Shown here one piece after another: positions 27,237 to 39,200 of a DNA stretch of 64,000 nucleotides (position 1 is its first letter; each line of letters opens with the position of its first letter). Where the stretch lies: positions 176,878-240,877 of the forward strand of contig JASANG010001782.1 of NCBI GenBank assembly GCA_030248215.1, in the 5' to 3' direction. This DNA comes from Enoplolaimus lenunculus. Its lineage: Eukaryota > Nematoda > Enoplea > Enoplida > Thoracostomopsidae. Below the pieces are notes generated by a model that was not told the DNA's origin, did no database searches, and saw only the letters and a list, made by a program, of their open reading frames with translations. A program made the translations under genes and the position numbers.

Positions 27237-27447
27237 CCCGGGAAAGGCATAATTGTGTTTCCGGATATGGTTATCCTGCCGAGGGGACACCTGCTGATCA
27301 ACTATAAAGGCGGGTTTCAGTACGTGATGGACTCAAATTATTTTGAGGGCAACGACTCGCCAGATCAGCCGGATGTGGGGTTGCCTAGGAGTTGTTGGGG
27401 CACTTGGCTACGCATTAACGGAGGCGCTGAGGGCATTTGAGTTTTAT

Positions 27448-27909
27448 ATGAAACGGGAAGCGCTAATTTCGGAATGGTTGGAGAGTTTGAACTATGCGGA
27501 GCGCGGCTTAGCGGCGTGTATATTTCGTATGGTGGAAATGGGACCGGAAACGTATCAGGCTGTAATGAGATGGTTTGGAAGGATAGTAAGAGAGACGGCG
27601 GCGCGTTTAGTGGTCACGCGCGGTCTGCATTGGGGAAGGGCGCCTGCGGACTTTTTCGTGCCGCTGTGGGCCCATGTAATTATGCAGTTGTTTGACAGGT
27701 CGAAGGATCCGGGTGTAGCGAATATAAGGCCGATGATTACAGCTCGGGCTTATGCGAATCAGAAATATTGGGCGTCGAGGAAGAAGTTGGACCGCGAGAA
27801 TTTGAAAGCGTTACAACCGGAAAATCCGATAACCAGTGCGGAAATGAAACAGAATCTGCTACCATTGCAGAAGGAAGTACAGGCAGAGACGGCAAAACTG
27901 TTAAAGTGA
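27448..27909 (+). CDS. Hypothetical protein in GC-rich island, frame 1
   Basis: Open from 27343; the first ATG is at 27448 (MKREALISEWLESLNYAE...). It is a helical, Arg/Trp/Ala-rich protein of about 154 aa ending in a Lys/Glu/Gln-rich tail. I recognise no domain. No splice context ties it to either host gene. If the island is a mobile element this could be its first protein. It overlaps the next frame by about 140 bases. Confidence 0.35.
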   Translation: MKREALISEWLESLNYAERGLAACIFRMVEMGPETYQAVMRWFGRIVRETAARLVVTRGLHWGRAPADFFVPLWAHVIMQLFDRSKDPGVANIRPMITARAYANQKYWASRKKLDRENLKALQPENPITSAEMKQNLLPLQKEVQAETAKLLK

Positions 27910-28244
27910 GTACGGTTCGAGCGATAGCGAATTTATCGCTATGGTTTCCGGAAGCGTACCCATATTTTCAGTTGGCACCGGATGAGGAGTCAAGGAAGCA
28001 GTTAGCAGAGATGATTGAGGTTTTCGACCAGGAGACGGAGGAATTGGCGAGAATTGCCGAGATAAATAGGAGGGCCCTGGACTTGTGTCGAGGGCATTTG
28101 TTTGACAACGACAGCAACAGCAACAACAGCGGACAACACAATCGTTGGGACAGGAGCAGCGGGGACCAACGAAAGACGAATTGGGCGTGTATTATGCTGG
28201 GACACCAAAATATGCGCGTCGGACGCAATTTTGAAGGAGGTTAA
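27768..28244 (+). CDS. Hypothetical protein in GC-rich island, frame 2
   Basis: An open frame of 158 codons with no early ATG. It holds LWFPEAYPYFQLAPDEE, an acidic helix (EVFDQETEELARIAEI) and an Asn/Ser run near 28110. Whether it is a separate product or reached by other means is unknown. No domain was recognised. Confidence 0.3.
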   Translation: MGVEEEVGPREFESVTTGKSDNQCGNETESATIAEGSTGRDGKTVKVSTVRAIANLSLWFPEAYPYFQLAPDEESRKQLAEMIEVFDQETEELARIAEINRRALDLCRGHLFDNDSNSNNSGQHNRWDRSSGDQRKTNWACIMLGHQNMRVGRNFEGG

Positions 28245-29522
28245 CGGTTGACTGTGATTATTGGTGCTGGGGCATTACTGGTACGCTGGGCGAGATGTGG
28301 GGATTGACTTTAATGGGCTGTTATGTGGATTTGGGTAGGTGATGGTTTCAGGGGCGATGTTGTTGTGTGCTGGGGATGCTGGTACGCTGTTTAATTTGGA
28401 CGGTTTTCGGACGCATTGGCAATGTTTGTGGTGGGTCGTGTGGATGAATCTTATTGTTACTCGGCAAAGAAACTAAAACTTTAAAATAAACATAAAACTT
28501 AATAAAAGAAAGAAAATGAAATAAAAATTGTTTGTTATTAATTGTTGTTAATTGTTGTATTGTGGATTTACGCTTTTTAGCGACGGCAAAAAAGGCAGTA
28601 AATAGGGCCATAAAATTTTGTTCGATGCCAGGGTCGGCATCTGTGCCGAAGGGGGATGTAGGTGGCTCTTCCACTCTTAAACCTATTTCAAACTAAAAAC
28701 TAAAACAAATTGAAACCAAATCTCAAAACCACACTTTAAGGGAGTTTCCTGGCTCCCCTTAGTCTCTCTTAGAACTTAAGTTAGGCTTAGGCGTTGCTAC
28801 AGGGCGTAAAAATTGATAAAATCGATACTATGGCGGCTGTGTTCGCAATGTCAAACTTACTTGGGCCCTGCGTGGCAATTGAATAATGTTGCAATTATTT
28901 CAGGCTCTGTTGCGTGAAAAGACATAGCTAGGCTATGTCAGCACCAAAATGGTGCTTCTATTTGTGGGTGTCTCAGGTGTTATTGTTGTTGTTGTAGGGA
29001 AGCTGTACAGGATGGGGGGCTCTGGACCTAATTTGGCATCGGCAGACACACGATTCTGGGTGTTGGTCTGTATGCAAATTAGATCGAGACGCACAGGGGT
29101 AGCCGGGACCGGAATCATTATTAATTCTTAGCTGGTAGAAATTGGTGAACGGTTATGACCTAAATCTTGCGTGTTTATTACATAGTTTATTTGGAATTTT
29201 TGGGTATTGGTGGTGAGTCAGAGACTTGGGTAAGTAAGGTTGAGTTGCATATCGTTTAAGAATAGTCACGATGGCTTAGGATGTGAAGGAAATCAGGGCA
29301 TACGGTTATAATCGGGCTAGCGCAGGGCGCTTTAGTAACTATTTAGTACTGGTGTCATGTGTTAATTGGGAACTTGGGAATTAGAGAACCTGGGATAACG
29401 TAGTCTATGAATCTAACGGGGTTAGGTTTACTATTCTACGACGGATTGGCCAAATGTAACGGGGTTAGATTTGTTGGAATTTTGGTGTATCTCTAACGGG
29501 GTTAGAGTGCACTGTTTTGTAC

Positions 29523-29766
29523 TTGGGATAAATTGGGGTGTAATTCCAAACTGCACGGTTTTTCTGAAATTGTAGTTTGGTAAATTGGAGCCGGTGGCTG
29601 GACTAAACAGATTCAGGCATCGGTTCTACGGATTCCGGATCAGGTTGGGATAAATTGGGGTGTAATTCCAAACTGCACGGTTTTTCTGAAATTGTAGTTT
29701 GGTAAATTGGAGCCGGTGGCTGGACTAGACAGATTCAAGCATCGGTTCTAAGGATTCCGGATCAGG
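29523..29766 (+). repeat. 122-base tandem duplication
   Basis: Two copies (29523-29644 and 29645-29766) share GGATAAATTGGGGTGTAATT and GGAGCCGGTGGCTGGACTA with only a few differences, so the duplication is recent. Confidence 0.92.
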
Positions 29767-29956
29767 TTACAAGTTAAACTGCATAACCTGTGATTTGCTT
29801 GTATATATTCGGTGTTATAATGGACTTGGGTGGGTTAGTAAACTTTACCGTCCGCGTTACTGAATCAGAGCGATAAGCGTACATCGAAAAAAGGACTGCA
29901 TAAAGGTGGGATACAGGATATAGGGCTAAGGCAAAATCACGAACTTCTCACAAGAC

Positions 29957-30440
29957 GCGGCCACCAAGTCTTTAGTGCTGATGTTGAATTCGTTGTTGCT
30001 GCAGCTTAGCCAAAAGAACAACTTCTAATTTATTCAGAATATTTATTATATAAGTACGTGTATCAGGATGCAACCCGAGTTGAAGAATACCGGAGCAGGA
30101 GGCGGGTAAAAAAACTTTGCGTGGGCACAGCGCGGGTACATCCTTCCCCACTTCCCACTCTGATTAGGACAACTGAGACATCTATGCAGTCTTTAGTGCT
30201 GATGTTGAATTCGTTGCTGCTGCAGCTTAGCCAAAAGAACAACTTCTAATTTATTCAGAATATTTATTATATAAGTACGTGTACGGTGCAACCCGAGCTG
30301 AAGGATACCGGAGCCAGAGAAGCGAAATTGAGCAGTTAAAATATTTAACAATTTGCTAATTTTAACAAACATTTTGTAAAGTGTCAAAAAATTGATTTTA
30401 GGCTTATTTTCGAAGAAATTCCTACAATTAACTCCTAAAA
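29957..30440 (+). repeat. Dispersed repeat flanking the island, right copies
   Basis: The TTTAGTGCTGATGTTGAATTC to ATATAAGTACGTGTA block occurs twice (29970-30062 and 30190-30282). A GGATGCAACCCGAGTTG plus GCGCGGGTACATCC segment lies between. It then continues with GGTGCAACCCGAGCTGAAGG to 30440. Confidence 0.75.
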
Positions 30441-32125
30441 TCTGTACGAAAAGTTAAAGCCAAACGCGCCGAATGATAATTTTTGTACTATATGAACAAT
30501 TTTACTGTCGGAATTGCCAAAGGCAGACTTTCAGTTGCACCTTAACGTATATATTATATATAATGTAAATAAACAACATATATTATATAGTACAAAAATG
30601 CTCGGTCAGTTAGTCGCATGTTAAATTTGGTAACTTAGTACTGCTGGCAGAAATGTAGAAATCCGAGTTTTTATTAAATTCTACATTACGTCAAATGCAT
30701 ATATATATAAACCGCAATTCAATATCTGTAATGAGAACAATATCAGTGATATTGCTTTTATTACAGACAAAAAATACATACAGCGAAACCAAAGCAATTA
30801 AAGTGGTAAGAATTTTACAATTGAACAGCAAGCATGCTAAAAACATAACACATTGTACTGCAAAATATTGTCTACCCAACGATTTATCAACTGGAATTCG
30901 TTTGCTGTAGATTTGCTTGGAAACCAAAACATATAACGGTAGTAACCAGATAGTTGAACACTGCATGTCCCAATCTGAAAACATACATTGCATAGAATCA
31001 TTCGCTGCTCATTTATAATCTTAACCGAGACAAGCACATGAACTGTTTAAGTGATGAACAACTGTACTCCCTCTGACTGTCGCAATCTGTCGAAGACTGC
31101 CACTTTATACAGAAATGATGAGTTGGCTAGATTACTTACCTGTGGATGTATATATGTTGTGTATATAGATAGCTATTTACTAATAACCACACAACATACT
31201 AAAAGTCAAGACCGCCAAAAATTTTGTGATACACGTATCTCATACAAAATTTGTTACCTTCCAACGTTGCATGCAAATTTAAATTAGTAAAAAATATATA
31301 TGTATATATACACATATATACTATATATATTATATATAATATACACAATATATTACCACCATGTCCGGTTGCTTTTTGCTGCACCAAACTTTGTAAAAAA
31401 ATTGAAAAAATTTGCCCAGTGGAATTATTCACCACTTGCATAAAACTACTAACACTGCTCCTCGCCTAACTGTTTTACTGTCGACGAAACACGAGCCTCC
31501 AAGATTATGCATTACATTGCACGATTATTGCCGTAATAGTGGGAAGAAGGTAAAGATTTTCCGACATGATCCGCGCTTCACCGGACAGATATAAAATCTC
31601 GTGCTTTATCCATTATGTTTCACCAGCATTTTTCTAAAAATCGTTACAGCTATGATTTGGAAGTTTCTCGTAACCGCTCCAGTGAAATACATATGAAAGT
31701 TTACCAAATTAAAACACCAAAATCACACTGCATCCCATAACAGCGCAACTTTTGTAACTGAAGTTCTAGAATTTGGCGCGGGTAAAGGCTAATGATTGGT
31801 GACGTGATACAAATCTTTGCTCAGAGGTTGAGGCCTGATCTCATTGCCATATTAGCGACGCCTTAAAACTATATGTACATTCAGTGCAACGTACCAAACC
31901 AAAAAAAATAGAGTAAAGAAGATGTGAGGAAACTCATACGCACGCGCAAAACCAAAAAATAAACAATCATAATTCCTAGTAGCTAACTTACGAACGCAGA
32001 GCCTGCTTATGTTAGGTTACTTCTATAACAAAACATCAAAACACGTTACAGCATACCGGTAACATTATTGTTTGTCGTTAATCTTCATCACAGCGCTATA
32101 TTTTGGAACTTGATTTATGCTCTAT
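30441..32125. other. Intergenic DNA with AT microsatellites
   Basis: TA-rich simple sequence at about 30545-30600 and 31285-31350. No exon, TIR pair or RNA gene was recognised. The region just left of 32126 should hold the 3' UTR of the - strand gene, but I see no AATAAA in the expected place. Confidence 0.5.
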
Positions 32126-35100
32126 TCATCGTGGTATCCCATGCATACTTCCTGTATTACTGCCATGGCCTAGATCATGGTGTAACTGGCGCGAAAGCAT
32201 ATTGGATGGTGGAGGAACAAAATAACCTGTGTTTGGGGTTCGAATAGAACCACTCGACTGTTGTTGCGGTGGCTGCAACAGTGCTCCTTGGCGATTTTGT
32301 TGTAAGCTTTGCAACTGATGCTGTTGTTGTTGTTGCTGCTGCTGCTGTAACGCTATCATTAATTGTGGTGTTATATGAATTTGTTGAGTTCCACTACCAG
32401 CAGCAACACTGCCGCCGGTCGTTAGGTGTGGTACGGTTCCTCCAGCAAGCGCCGCTGGCTGTGAAACCGACGCTATGCGATGTTGTTGTTGCTGTTGATG
32501 ATGATGTTGATTTTGTTGAAGTTTCAAATTGGCATAATTCGCTGCTACTAGAGCACGCTGTTGATATGCCGAAAGCGCGGCTTGTAATTCTATATTTGTA
32601 CCGTACGGATGCACTCCAACTGAACCCCCGCCAGCAATTCCCCCCGGATGACGGCCTCTGCTGTCACTAGAATGCATCAGACGTTGTTCGAAACCACCTG
32701 CGGCCTTCGATGGAACAACTGCACGATTGCTATCGATAACGGGACCACTATAAACTTCTGACTGTTGGTGTAACCTGGATCCTGAACCAATCAAACTGAC
32801 ATCTTGATCACCACCTTTACCAGTGGCAGCACTCATCAAAGCTTCGTACATCTGGCCAGGATTCGGAGACAAAGCAATCGGCGAACGAATACCAGATAAC
32901 GCTGGAAACGCTTCAATAAAACTTGACGACAATTCTCGTCCGCTTCCAGTGACCCCGGTTACAGTCATACCAGCATTCCCTCGTTGATTGCTGCCAATCA
33001 TCATAGGTGGCTGATGTAGTTGTTGTTGCTGTGGCGGAATAAGCAGCGATGCGCGATCCTGTTGTATTTGTTGTTGCGGAGAAAACCCAATCGCCCGTTG
33101 TCCTCCATGAACGCTCGAGCTCGATTGCTGATAACTTTGCTGTTGCATTTCACGATTGTTTCCTTGTAACGTACCACCTTGGATCATTTGTTGCCCATGC
33201 TGTTGCGCTTGATGCCTCGATAATATTTCTTGCGCTTTCGATGACGTAATCATATCGCGACTGGTGTTGTTGTTGTTGTTAACAGCAGACGTGGAACCAA
33301 AACCACTCGAAGCCTGTTGCTGTAGCATTCGCTGCTGTTGTTGTTGAATTTGCTGTTGGAACCGTGCCGCTTCAACTAACACTTCATCACGCGGGCCAAA
33401 GGGTGTTGCGGCAACTGCAGCAGCAGATGCAGGACTAACACCCAACAGCCCGGAAGATTCAAATCGTGAATGAGTTTTTTCCATGGTGTCCCCATGTGGA
33501 CCACTAGCATCAAACGGCCGCCCACCTATATTTCGATCATTATGACTCACAGGCGGTGGTGGTATATTTGAACCGGAATCAGTTTCAGTAGATCGGCCCT
33601 CGTGATACGCTGATGTATGTAATCGTTGTTGGCTACTTTTTACTGAAAACGCGTTATTATACCCCATTTTCGGTTTAACAGGCAACCGATTTGGTGCTTT
33701 CGGAATATTATCAGCAACCAGGCTTTTAACAAGCTTTAACGGTGACCTACCGCTACTTGCATGAATGGTATCAGACTGAACGTTCGCGGATACATTTTGT
33801 GACCTTTCTACGCTGACTTTCGGTCCGCTGTGAAACACATTTCGCACGGGCGATGAGTCTGGAACTGCGACTACCTTGAGACCACCTGTGTTTCGATCGT
33901 ACTCCGAGACACGATGTGATCCTACTCTCGGCGATGTTGGGCTTAAATGGCGTGTGCGTTCACGCGATTTCAGCATTTCTGCTGATCTTAGTATACTGCT
34001 TAACTTTCCACCGCCGAATTTTCGTGTACTATATTTATCACTACTACGGCCACTACCCCTCAAATTTGGTGTGTCAATAGAATTTCCAACGTGTCCTGTA
34101 GTAGATTTACGATCATGCACACTGGTGGACGATGTAGCAGCACCAGCAGCAACTGCGGCTGCCTTCGAAACTCTAGCCAATACTTCGTCAACAATTTCAC
34201 AGCCCATCTGATCACGAAGCATATCGAGATCTCGTTCTTCAAGCGGCCTACCTAAATCAAAACCAATCGCTTTCAATGCTTGCTGTAAGTGCTCAAAGGC
34301 TTCGCGAGTCATGCCACTAGTTTTGCTTCCGGTGTGAAACGCAGGATTACCGTGACCGATCAAGGTCTCATCATTGTTGTTACAGGTCAGCGATCTGTTT
34401 GACGACTGGCCCGATTGCTGGTCAACCTTTCGTTTTTGCTCAAGCCCACGCAAACCCCTTTCAGTTGCCTCCTTATCGTTCATACCTCGCCGGCGTTCCG
34501 CTATTTTTCGTTGACGTTCCGCAGCATTACGCAAAATATTTTCCGATACCGATTTTCCTGTCGTAGAAGTTTCATGCCGTTTCTGATCACTGTTATCTGA
34601 ACCCTTTCTTGTCGCGATAGTTCGCCCAGCTTTGTTACTCTGATAATTGGTGGTTTTGCCTCTGCTAATACTTCGCCTGTCTGCGTTACCTCTTCTTGCT
34701 GGGTTGACTGGTCTTTTGCTACCGTCACGGTTTGGCGATTTAGACTGCTTTCGTACCTCGGGGTTTCTACTCGCTCCAGCATGTTGCAGCCTAACGTTCG
34801 ATCCAATTCCATGCTTTTTGCTTATCTGGTCACGACGGAGACCACGGTCATCGCGGACTAAACTGACGCGGCCTACGTTTCTATTACTTGTGTCTCGTGA
34901 ATTTGCCTGGTTTTCCCTGCGACTATGTGTTCTGCTCCCACGATTTCGTGGGCTCCGACTTCTGCTCCTCGATTGTCGATGGTGATGCTGTGATCTATAA
35001 CTGTGTCGTTCTCGTGACTCGACTAACGGCCCCACAGTATGATCATTGCTTGTTTTGCGCCCTTTGCTCTTCGACCGTCGGCGGCCGCTTGTATCACGAA

Positions 35101-36270
35101 TGTGGTTATGTCTTCTCGGGTCACGGCGGTATCCAGCCTTGTCAACATCGGCTGAACTCTTACGATCGCCTGTTTTCACCCGTACATTATCCTGTTTGTC
35201 CGTGGAAACATTCTGTTTCCGCAAACCACCACCTTGTTCTTTAACCCCTGTTAAATCAATATCGTAATAATCCCGGTGTGACTTCGACTCTGGCATGTTC
35301 GTATCGTCAGCTTTAACTGCATGTTCTTTAGGTCCACTCAGATCGCGCGGGACGTCAACTTTCGGCAAAGGTTTAACTTTAACATTGCAAATTGCATCAG
35401 TGCGACTGTCGTTATCATCAATCCATTTCGATTTTTCTACACGATCGTCTCCACTTAATTTTATACCTTCTGTTCGGCTTTTAAACGCACGAAATTTGGC
35501 TGCGTCATTTGATCGACCAAGTGTGAGCGTATTTGGCACATGCCCTTCTTTACCCAAAGCGTGACTCTGTAATTCCGGCATCGTTTGAAATCTATTATCA
35601 TCCGCCGTATTTCGGGACCATGTTTGATATCGTTCATATCTTGTTTCCATGTCGTGTTCTAAGCTCGCATGCCTTTGCTCAAAGTGCTTTTCGACTTTTC
35701 GTCTATGTTCACCAATATGTTCTGGGCTCAATCTAGCGCTATCATACAGTTTTCCAGGTGTTAACATATCGAGGGTCGGTGGTGCACCGTATGTGAAATC
35801 ACACGCTACAGAATCCTTATGAGACAAGACATCTAATTCTATTGAAAGATTCGGTTCTTCCACAGAGGCCACTGCACCAACTCTGCCATACTCCCAAAAG
35901 TCTATTTTTTCCAACCCACTATCCTCGTTTCTGACCCGCGTTACCGATTTCGCATAATTCCCACGTGGTCTAAAACGCGATGCACCACCCCGGGTTGCCG
36001 ACATACCGCGATGATCCGACTCCAAACGGCTAGAAAAATCGTCGAAATTGGTTTTCGGCCCCACCACCCCATCGTCGTAAAATGTTGAAAACTGATCCGG
36101 GTTCAAATCACTTCTTGTACTTTCAAGCAATCCGTCATCATACGAACGATACAATGACTCTTGCTCATTAAAATTCATTCCTTTCATATCACCGCTAGCC
36201 TGGAAATCGTCAATGTATTCGCGTGTCGAGAATTCACTTTCGCCAACATCATGATGTAGTAAACGTTTTC
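32126..36270 (-). CDS. Last exon: SR-like and Gln-rich C-terminal half
   Basis: Acceptor TTAATAG at 36271-36277; stop TGA at 32126-32128. It encodes 1380 residues, more than half the protein, in one 4.1-kb exon. Order: a charged region; a basic RS-like block (SRSRSRSPRNRGSRTHSRR); a helical repeat of AERQRKIAERRRG type; an ordered-looking segment MTREAFEHLQQALKAIGFDL then GRPLEERDLDMLRDQM; and a Gln/His/Ala-rich tail with poly-Gln runs encoded by mixed CAG/CAA. The frame extends past the acceptor to 36400 by chance. I do not recognise the ordered segment. Confidence 0.8.
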
Positions 36271-39200
36271 CTATTAATTTGAGTAAAATAATAAAAAACA
36301 GTGGTAAATTGTATAATGAGAATATTACGCAAAAACAGTAATATGCAACACGCCGCTTGTTCGAATATTGGTTTAAAGAAAAAGAATAACCCGTAAACAT
36401 GGGCTGTGTTCATACTAGTAACAAGTTATAACATCGCTAGTTACTATTGTGTGGGGGTTAGAGTTCAGCGATGGGTATACTATACCTTTTAATCGTTCCT
36501 TGCACCAATTTACAACATATAATCTTGTTGCAATTATGACAACTACCCAACCAGTACTATATGACTTAGTCATTGAATATTAACTAACAATATATACCCG
36601 TAGTCTCAACAGCACTGCAGTGTTTTCTGAAACTTATAGAGATCAAAATACAGGTTTGAACGTTCATGGCGGCAAATCTGATTGCAATATTATCGCTCGA
36701 GCATAAATCAGATGAAGTGAGTAAAAGCAAAATACAACTATAAGAGCAATCACGTCGTGTCCCACTTCGCAGATTTCCCTTCGGCAAAAAACGACATTTT
36801 TGACAGCGCTACAGCGGATTTTATTTTTCATAAGTAACAAACTATATACATTCACTTGGTTTGATTTAGTACGTCTTACTTTATTCGTGTACGGATCAAT
36901 TTTGGGTCAAATAAATTGTCAACTGTATTGCGTGCTATTTCAACCACATCCAGCGTTACGTTCGCTTGTAAATTTTTTAATTATAGGATCAAAAAATTAA
37001 CTTCCTCCGTAATATTTTGTCTTGGTGAAACCAAATAATTTCACGATTTGACCATAAGTTAGTCTCTAAATCGGCGGGGCTATCAAGCAAAGATCATCAC
37101 AGAACATATTATATCAGGTCTCTGAACAACGATTTAAAAGTTTAACTCAGCTAATACTCGTCTAGTTCATTTTAATTCAGCTAACTCAGCTTTTGAACAA
37201 TTAAACTTTTACGTTTAAATTCGTGACGTAGCCGTGATGATTTTCGCGGACGAACTGGCAAAAAAATTTTATCGATACAAAGCATTTGAATCGCTGAGCA
37301 GAAGTCAAATGTTCCAGCTTTGAAAACATCTCCTTGAATCGCAATCAATCTTCGAAAATGCCAAATGTACTCTTCAGAACATAACATCGGACTAATATGA
37401 ACATACGTTTTTCAAGCGGGCTGTTGTCGAGTTAATACACCTCGATGCCCGTATTCTCAAGTGATTGGTGATCGGATGTATCATCCAGGTTAAGAACGAT
37501 TGTCCCATTATAATATTTGAGCATAATCTAATTTACACGCATGCGTCGCTAAATTGCACATCATCTATGCGCAAAATATTTATTGCTTTAAAGACTTATC
37601 ATTGGTTAGTCGTTGAAATATGGCAATACAAAACTTATCGCTGGCTGGCATCGGACTTCTTGACAGGCAGGCTAAAATGACATTAGTAAAATAGGAAAAT
37701 GACGAAAATATATCGCGCACCCTCTTATGCACAACTCTTACTATTTGCGCTTGTTTGACCATACGGTTTTTTCCATCCGCGACTATTATGCATTTGAGAC
37801 ATTGCTCCACGTGGCAACCTAAAAACATAATATAGTGTACTGACATTTCGCTAGCCCAATCCTGAGTGGGAGCCTTTATCGAAGGGTCCCGTGAGATAAA
37901 AATTGAGGGCTAAAAATTTGGTGCCTCGCAAATTTTTGGTAGTTTTTGCACATTTTTTTATTTTTAACTGATTTTTGCTTAAATTTGCTATTTGGAACAC
38001 TAGAAATGACGCTAAATCATTTCTTTTGTTTTCGTGTTAAATTCATATTCTAAACGGATTTTTAGTTCCGCTTGCTTAATTTCAGTCAAACACAAGATGA
38101 CCGCTTTTGCTAAATCAGTTATTTTTTGTTTTAGAAAATATCTACTTATGTAATTTCTACTTATGTACGCTTTTGCTCAATTTTCTGCGGTTGAAATATG
38201 TTAAACAAACTATATTGCAAAAGCGAACGGCTATGCCATGGCTCAAATATAATGACTAACCTGCCGCCTCTGGGCAAAAATCCTCTTTCTTGCTGTCGTT
38301 GATACTTCCACAAAACTTGTTGAGCTCGAAACTTCTTCGAAGAATTAGCGATGCCGGCTTGAAACATAAAAGAACGTCTAGACTTACTGCAAATAGCCAA
38401 GCGGGACATCAGAGCATAGCCAGATTTAGGACCCCCTATCAGGGTTTTGTGTGCAAAATAGTGTGCATTTGCACAGTTAAACTTAATTTTGCACACCTAG
38501 ACATAATTTTGCACATTAATTTGCACACCTTACAGTGGAACAAAAATTAAAATACCTATTTAAAACTCCTAGAAATTCATGCCCAGCTGCCGTTCATTTA
38601 TTTCATCTTCTTCAAATCCGGCAAAATCAATAATATCTAAGGGTTCTATGGAAGCAGATGCTCCGGAAGTGGGCATCCACTTATCAATATTTTGATATAT
38701 ATGCTCTTACGTAAAACATACGCACACAAGTATATCTAATACATATATACGTAACGCGTAGAATGAGTCATCATAATTGCGTTGATTCGCCGTTATAACC
38801 AGTCCTGCTTCAGCAAATCTAGACTTAATTTTGCACATTAATTTGAACACCTTGAGATTTGAAAAAACCCTGTCGCCAATGCAATTTCAATTCGTGAATA
38901 ATCAACAAGTCTATTTTAACCTATACAGAAAAAGTATTGATGCAACCTGATGTGTAAAATGCAAACAAAATTGAATATTTCACAATCTGTCAAACTATAC
39001 TTCGGAAATCAGCTTCTACAACTCCAGTCTGAATATTGCTTTGTTTCTTTTTCACTTCTCATAATCAGCTTTCATAAACCAAGATATCAACTCGCTGTAC
39101 TCACTCATTCCCGTGTCACTCCAATTTTGCGCTGACGGTCTTCCAAAATCTTTATCTTTAACCAAAAACGTTTTTTCTTTTGAAATACCATTACTATAAA

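Larger units (their letters stand above)
27237..29955 (+). other. GC-richer insertion-like island with two open frames, unrecognised
   Basis: The match to the repeat at 30282-30440 stops at about 27237 and similar repeat sequence resumes at 29957, so the island looks inserted into, or flanked by, that repeat. It is purine- and G-rich on the + strand, unlike its AT-rich surroundings. It has two overlapping frames at its left, three TAACGGGGTTAG motifs at 29418-29505 and a 122-base tandem duplication. No TIR, reverse transcriptase or transposase was recognised. A mobile element of an unknown class is likely. Confidence 0.5.

Noticed and set aside
27186-27440. Possible SET-like frame at the left border of the GC-rich island
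   Set aside because: Only a vague resemblance; no catalytic motif is convincing and the frame crosses the repeat border.
36271-36400. Hydrophobic N-terminal extension of the last exon as a membrane anchor
   Set aside because: It is intron sequence read through the TTAATAG acceptor; the exon at 37213 joins in phase instead.
38161-38496. Antisense open frame of 111 codons
   Set aside because: Part lies in a MITE, there is no phase-compatible splice chain with neighbouring exons, and no motif.
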